Positions 58,171-64,000 of a stretch of DNA of 64,000 bases are shown piece by piece. Made by a program: the position numbers and the translations under genes. Source of the DNA: Panonychus citri (Eukaryota > Arthropoda > Arachnida > Trombidiformes > Tetranychidae); contig NW_026515530.1 in assembly GCF_014898815.1 (NCBI RefSeq), forward strand, positions 372,001 through 436,000, written 5' to 3'. The notes beneath the pieces are model-generated. The model had not been told where the DNA came from. It did not search any database and saw nothing but the letters and a program-made list of their open reading frames with translations. The stretch's first letter is position 1; each line of letters opens with the position of its first letter.

Positions 58171-58380
58171 ATGGATGGTAATGAGAGAGAGTTGGTCGAA
58201 AGACCAGCTCCTCTCGTTGCCAGATCTCAGAGTGTGGACCAGTATATCTTTCTCGGTTGATATGATGATCTCGACGACGAAACTTCATTATCCCATAGAG
58301 CTCTATGTCAAAATCGAACTTTGAAGCCCTGTATTTCAGGAACTAGATCTTTTCTCAATTCAACACACTTCCGCACATAA
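58171..58380 (+). pseudogene. Interrupted coding-like frame, unknown
   Basis: An ATG at 58171 opens 29 codons (start MDGNERELVERPAPLVARSQ), hits TGA at 58258-58260, and the same frame then stays open for 39 codons to 58380. Amino-acid usage is more protein-like than in the surrounding low-complexity DNA. I do not recognise the product. Together with the blocks at 56.9 and 57.7 kb it suggests a decayed gene or transposon. Confidence 0.3.
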
Positions 58381-61300
58381 TATGTAGTTAATATGAGCTA
58401 TATGTACAAAATATTTCAAGTCTCTAAACGTGCGGACCTTATCCAAAGTACAGCCAATTTTTCTTTTTATTTAATCAAAAATCAGTATTTTATCAAAAAA
58501 TAGAATGCATTCAATCTCTGTATAATGATAAGCATTGGATAGAGATTGAAAACTACCCAGAATACTCGTTTTTGGTTAAATTAAATTTTAAAAAAATTTT
58601 CCCGCCATTAAAATTTGAAAATTCGAAGAAAAAAGAGCTCAATGGTTAACCTGGAATGGAAATTACTAAAGGTAGGTTGGCTATGAGGTGGAAAAGGTGT
58701 ACAGGTGGGAGATATACATAATACTTCCCTACTACAATTAAATGAAGATATTGTCATCTTGATATTTTTGTCCATCTTCATTATCTAATCTTCAACTTTA
58801 ATTTCGATTTCTGGTAAGATTAAGCTGCATTATCAGCTCTCATTTTGTAACTTATTGAGTGATACACCCTTTATCGCTAGCTGATCTCATCGATAGAGCG
58901 TTTCAAATTTCAAACGATAAAACCTAATTTTACTTAAAGATTGCAAGCTTATTCAATTTTTAGATGAAATTAAGCACCATAGTAACATTATTGTTCGGAA
59001 CTGATTGTGATTTTACTGGTTATTTAATTATGATAGTAACTAAAGTTAGAAAAATTGGATTTGAAATTCACGATTTTTGAAATTTCATGAAATAAACTTA
59101 TTTCATTGAATAATAAAGATACGATAACAATTGAATTGAGATAAGCGATTATTTTCATATTAATAACATTGAAACTGAATTGAAAGTTATCATTACAATA
59201 ATAATGTAGCTTAATAATAGGTGAAAGTATTTATTATGTTTGTTATCATCTTTCAGCATAAATTCATCCTGAATTCAGGAAATTAATTCCAAATTTTTTT
59301 GTTTCTTCTATGAAAATTATTTCCTTTATACATTTTTTTGAATTATGAATATGAAATTTTCACTTTCATTTCAATATCTTTAACGAAAATTGTTATGATA
59401 ACATGAATATGCCTCATGAATATACTCATACCGATTATGGTTCAGTGATGATAATGTTTGATTAAAGTGCTCAATTTAAATTAGATTGTTGATAAACTTT
59501 ACCAATTCCCATGAGAAATTGTGACAAATTGTCTCAAAACATGCTCAGTTTCTGGTACTTACATATTAGAAGTTTTTTCTACTTTTGTAGCACAAGGAAA
59601 GAGAAACATTGAAATTTCAGACTGTTGAAAGTTGTGATTTTCATCATGTAAATAAATGACTTGAATAAAAGTTGATACAGATTCTGTAAGTAACTCTGGT
59701 TGGAATCAACTTTCCATGGCTGTGAAAAGCTCATAGCATGATTAGTTAGCCTGAAAAGTTGATTGAATTTATCATAGTGAAGGAGGGAAAAAGTTGAGCA
59801 GATTAATTCTGAGTTGATTATATTATTATTATTGACCGACAAGTTTATTCAATGTGCTGATGATTAATGTTTGTTATCATTATCATCATGATTATCATCT
59901 CTATCATTGACTTAAAGATTAACGAGTGAGATACATGAGAGAGAAAGAGAGCAAAACTCGACCTAGAACTTTTTTTTCCTCTTCAAATTGATTGAACAAA
60001 TTTCGAAAGGGTGATTTCTCTCATCATCCATAATCGATAGACTCAGCGACTCAAAATCTCATGATAAGACGATAATGAGAAATGGACTGATAAAGAAATA
60101 AAAAAAGAGGGAGGAACAGTTATCGTCCTTATCATCATCATCATCATCATGAGCTTGAGGATAAATGGTAGTGTTAGAAAAGGAGACATTGAGTTGATAT
60201 TGAATTTTCAACGTGACAACAAACAATATAATCCTTATCATCCTCATCTTAATCCATTGTACAAACAATGGGAAAATCTGGAAAATCAGAGCTATCAGAA
60301 CTTTTTGTCATCTATGATGAGGGAAGCAGGAAAAAGTGATACAGATAATATTTTATTATGGACACATCATGTTTCATGATTAACAGAGAAAAGATAAATA
60401 ATCGTGAGTGTTTAACATTAATGATTCAAAAGTAAGTGCTAAGATGAATCAATAAATTAGATTATCAATCATCATGTCTAACTCTGATTATCATGGAAAT
60501 ACAAACAATATTATTAATGCTTTTTGTCTTTCGCTCGTTGATGAAATAATTTTAAAATGGTACGAGAACTTTTTTCGCCTTCGTCTTAGTAACTGATCTG
60601 TAAGAATTCATGATTATCATGAAAATGATTGATTATTATGATTAACGTTTCGACTAAATTGTCAGAATCAAGATAATGACAATCAATCTAATCGTGATGT
60701 TGATGAGACTTTGATTAAAGTTTCATGAAAATGAAGGATGATAAAAAGTAGAATCTATTTTTGATGTTGACAATTTTTGTTCCTGACAGAATCATAAAGA
60801 ATCAGTGATGATGAAATAATTAGGAATTCAGGTACAACTAGAATTAGAATTGCTAGTTTTATTGCAAAGGGTCAACTTTACCTTATACTTGACCAATGAA
60901 CGGTAATTTGACCAGAAAAATATTCTCAAATTTCAAAGAAAAGAAAATCTAATTGGTTCATTTTGTTCATTGTTGAAAATTCCATGATAGTGGAAAAGTT
61001 CTCGTCTTTTATATCATTCATTCATCATGTTCTCAATTTAAATCTAAAGTTCTTGAAGCGTCGATTTGAAAGGTAGACCCGTTATTGAAATAAATCGCCG
61101 TAAATTCCATTATCACAAGAGAAAATTAAACACATGAGATGAATAGAATGGTTCATTATTCAAGCAATTATCTGGATCTTTGGTGCAGCAACTAAAAGCA
61201 TCGAGGGGACAAACTCACTGATTCTATTGCGACAAATGAATAAATTGTCAAGAGCAAACAGAGAGTAGAAATGAATGAAACTTGCAATTTATCTCTGTGT

Positions 61301-64000
61301 GTGTCTTTCTCTCTCACTCTGGACTCATCTACGTTGATTGAGGTAATCTTGTTTATCTTTTGATGTATATTAATTCATCAGCAAGATGGTTATCATTAGG
61401 AATGATAATTAGCAGTTAGTATTTAACTATCAGTAGATAACGAGGCTCGTGGTGATGAAGATGAGAAACATGAGAAACATGAGAAAGTTAGAGAGAGAAA
61501 GAGAGGAAAAGGATGAGAGGGAGTTATATAAATGTTCAATCTCTTTTAATGATCAGAAACTGATGATTTCCCTGGAGCATTTATCTTCAACCTCCTACGA
61601 TCTTCATCATCAGTCCTTAATTTATCATCTAATTGTTATAAATAACAAGGAAATATTTTCATAATATTTCAACAGGATCATCAGTCTGGAAGCGGTTAAA
61701 TCATTTCAACACTAATTATAATCATCATCTTTTTCAGGGTTATTATCATTTCACTGATGATGCAGGATCTTTATTTTTATCATCATCATCATCATCCTCG
61801 TTAACCTGTCATTCAATCAACAGTAAACTCAATGTGTTGATTGTGTTTTCCTTTCCTTTACCCAAATTGATATAAATTGTTGTATCATCATCATTTAAAT
61901 GACGATGATTAGTGTTAAAGTTAAGCTAATGAGCAGAAGGCAAATTAAACGTTGAAACAATTACATCCAATTGATTAGATTTTATGTATAAGATGAAACT
62001 CATTGAGATTAGATATTCAATCAATATTAATCAGTTCCATTTCTAATTGTTGTTATTGTAATACTTTCATCAACTTAATACATATCCATTCAATTTGCAA
62101 TCGAAATCGTTTTCAGATCAAGATTCAGAAAGTTTTTTTTCTGTTTACTGAGTAAACAAACACCATGAAGATTGTAAAATAATTGGTGGAAACTTTTTTA
62201 TCATCATTACCAAGAGATATACAATCAGTTTATCACCTTGATAATAATGTACATGAGTTGATTTCTTTAATACAATTGGAGTGAGAAATAAATTCTATTG
62301 TTCTAATTCAATTGAGCTAAATCAAGAGTTGAATTCAGAGTAAATCAATGATTCCAATCTTCTATTGGTCAATCTATGAGTAACTTTGGCTAATATCGAC
62401 TTCCCATTACAACAATTAAACATTCAAATTGAAAAGTAAATCAATACAATTAATCATCCTCTTTAAATAGTGACAATTAACTGTAATCACTTGTGGTAAT
62501 AAATTGATTTAGCCAACAATCAGCTCGTATGCTTTACTGGTGAACAATTTAACCCTGTCATTGACATTTTGTATTTTGTATTGATTATCATGAATCCAAT
62601 TGGATTGTCACATAGTTTTCATTAAGATGATCAAAATAAGGTCACAGTTTTCATGGTAATGATGATTATCACATGAAATTTACTTACTATTGACTATTGA
62701 GAAGGCTAATCAATAATAATTAAATATCATCCAATTGATTATCAGTTGATTATGATAATCATCATGATCATTTGTGTACAAGAAATGTGATCAGGATAAT
62801 GACTCTTGATATGAATGATTTCCCATTTTCAGTTGCGAAATTTTTTTTCTCATCTTCCTTTATTCATCCCCCGAGATGATTAAATCAATGGATAAAATAA
62901 TGATCATGATGTCAGGGTGAAAGGAGGATGAACTGTTCAAAAAGTTCTGAAGATAATAGTCCAATCGATCTAAGATATTCTAAGATAAAATAAGAGTTTT
63001 TTTTCTCTCTCCCTCTCTTTTAATATCATAATATTTTCTTTGATAGCAAAAGCTCATAAAACTGAGTCTTTATCATGAAATTGAACTTTATGTAAGCCAA
63101 AAATTTCATGTAATGATCAAAATGATTACAATTTAACTCTAAGAATATAATAAACTTTTTTTCTAGTCTCAGGATTGAATTTTTTTCTCTTTGATTTGGT
63201 TACTTTCATATAGCCCATCAAATGAATACCCTGAAGCGTAATGAATATTAAAAGTATCTTCAGAAGTTTTTTCAGAACTGAATTGAATTTTAATGTGGAA
63301 AACAATGGAGAAATTGGTAGAATTGGTGTTAGAAAAGCTTAGAAAAAAACTATTCTTTTTTCAAAATGAATTTTCTTTCCCTATTAATTTCCTTCAGTTC
63401 GAATTCATGTTTATAAAATTAATGATGATGAATACAAAATCGAATAGAATATTGTTCATTTTTATGTAGAACTTTTTTTTCGTTTTTCATCTCTTTGAAT
63501 AAATGATTTTCTCATGGAATGAAATATCACGAGAATATGTAAACTGAAGGAAGAAAAAGAGTGAATTTAATGGTGAATATCAATATGTATCTACATTTAG
63601 AATGTTATTTATTTCCAAGTTTCTGATTTTTTGTTTTTCGATTGAATGAAAAATTCAAGAGAGAGAGAGAGAGAGAATGGATAAAATGAACTAATACACT
63701 AAAAGTCTTGAATACCCATGAGAATTTTTGAATATCATGCATTTTTTTCAGATGAAAATGATATTCATCAAGTCGATTAAATATTCTCAATAACAGAGAG
63801 TTAATGAAACAAAGTATTTATTATTTCACTAGAAATGAGAAATTTTATCAGAAAATTGGGAAAAGAAACAAAATCCTAATCCTGATGATTATGCAAATCT
63901 AATTTCTTCTTGTAATCTTTACCAATAATTTTCAGTATGATAATAATAATAAGAATGCTAAGAAATATCAAAGAAAAATACTCCCAGAAATAATAATATT
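58381..64000. other. AT-rich region without recognised genes
   Basis: No convincing coding sequence was found. It contains a TTTTCCCGCC word near 58597, (CAT)n at about 60131-60150, a GA run at about 63659-63676, and many copies of the AGAACTTTTTTTT/AAAAAGTTCT word (for example about 59964, 60299, 60565, 62940, 63471). Short open frames have repeat-derived or random-looking translations. Confidence 0.6.

Noticed and set aside
60149..60379. 76-codon frame MSLRINGSVRKG...
   Set aside because: Hydrophilic and complete, but alone in repeat-rich DNA, without homology or splice context. Treated as chance.
1..64000. CRISPR arrays, bacterial operons, rRNA or tRNA genes
   Set aside because: Direct repeats seen are microsatellites, LTRs or tandem duplications. 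No spaced repeat array and no cloverleaf or rRNA segment was recognised.

Overview
The window is AT-rich eukaryotic DNA. It has GT-AG introns (many of 55-110 bp, a few of several kb), dense (CT)n/(GA)n and (GAT)n microsatellites, and genes of clear animal type. A BTB protein starting M-A-Q-Q-Q-F-x-L-K-W-N-N-H, a spinophilin, an M13 peptidase and a TASK-type K2P channel point to an arthropod. A mite or other chelicerate is my guess; the sequence alone does not prove it.

Layout. 1-363 (-): first codons of a BTB/POZ protein running off the left edge. 2002-11012 (+): a neurabin/spinophilin-like PP1-binding PDZ scaffold in two exons around a 5.2 kb intron; it ends soon after the PDZ domain. 11843-15500 (+): a 15-exon neprilysin-like (M13) metallopeptidase with one apparent single-base frameshift. 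15488-15950 (-): Tim13, three exons, whose last codons overlap the last codons of the peptidase gene tail-to-tail. 17007-20779 (+): a peroxisomal SCPx-type thiolase with no SCP2 domain, ending in Ser-Lys-Leu. 22364-23149 (-): the last exon of a TASK-like K2P potassium channel; its first half is not visible in the window. 35253-45501 (-): a complete, very young Ty3/gypsy-type LTR retrotransposon. The remainder, about 23.2-35.2 kb and 45.5-64 kb, has no convincing gene. It may be a giant intron of the channel gene, or intergenic DNA with decayed coding relics at 56.8-58.4 kb.

The most unusual object is the 3' part of the retrotransposon. After a normal Gag, protease, RT, RNase H and integrase, the reading frame continues for about 1,250 codons. 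Instead of an envelope protein it encodes a PHD/RING-like zinc finger, a second Cys/His zinc finger, and (after a -1 frameshift) a domain resembling DEDDh RNA exonucleases that appears to have lost its catalytic acids. That frame runs through the polypurine tract and takes its stop codon from the first three bases of the 3' LTR.

Apart from the Tim13/peptidase overlap, the host genes form no operon-like functional unit. Apparent frameshifts in the peptidase gene and at three points of an otherwise intact young element raise the possibility of uncorrected single-base indels in the assembly.
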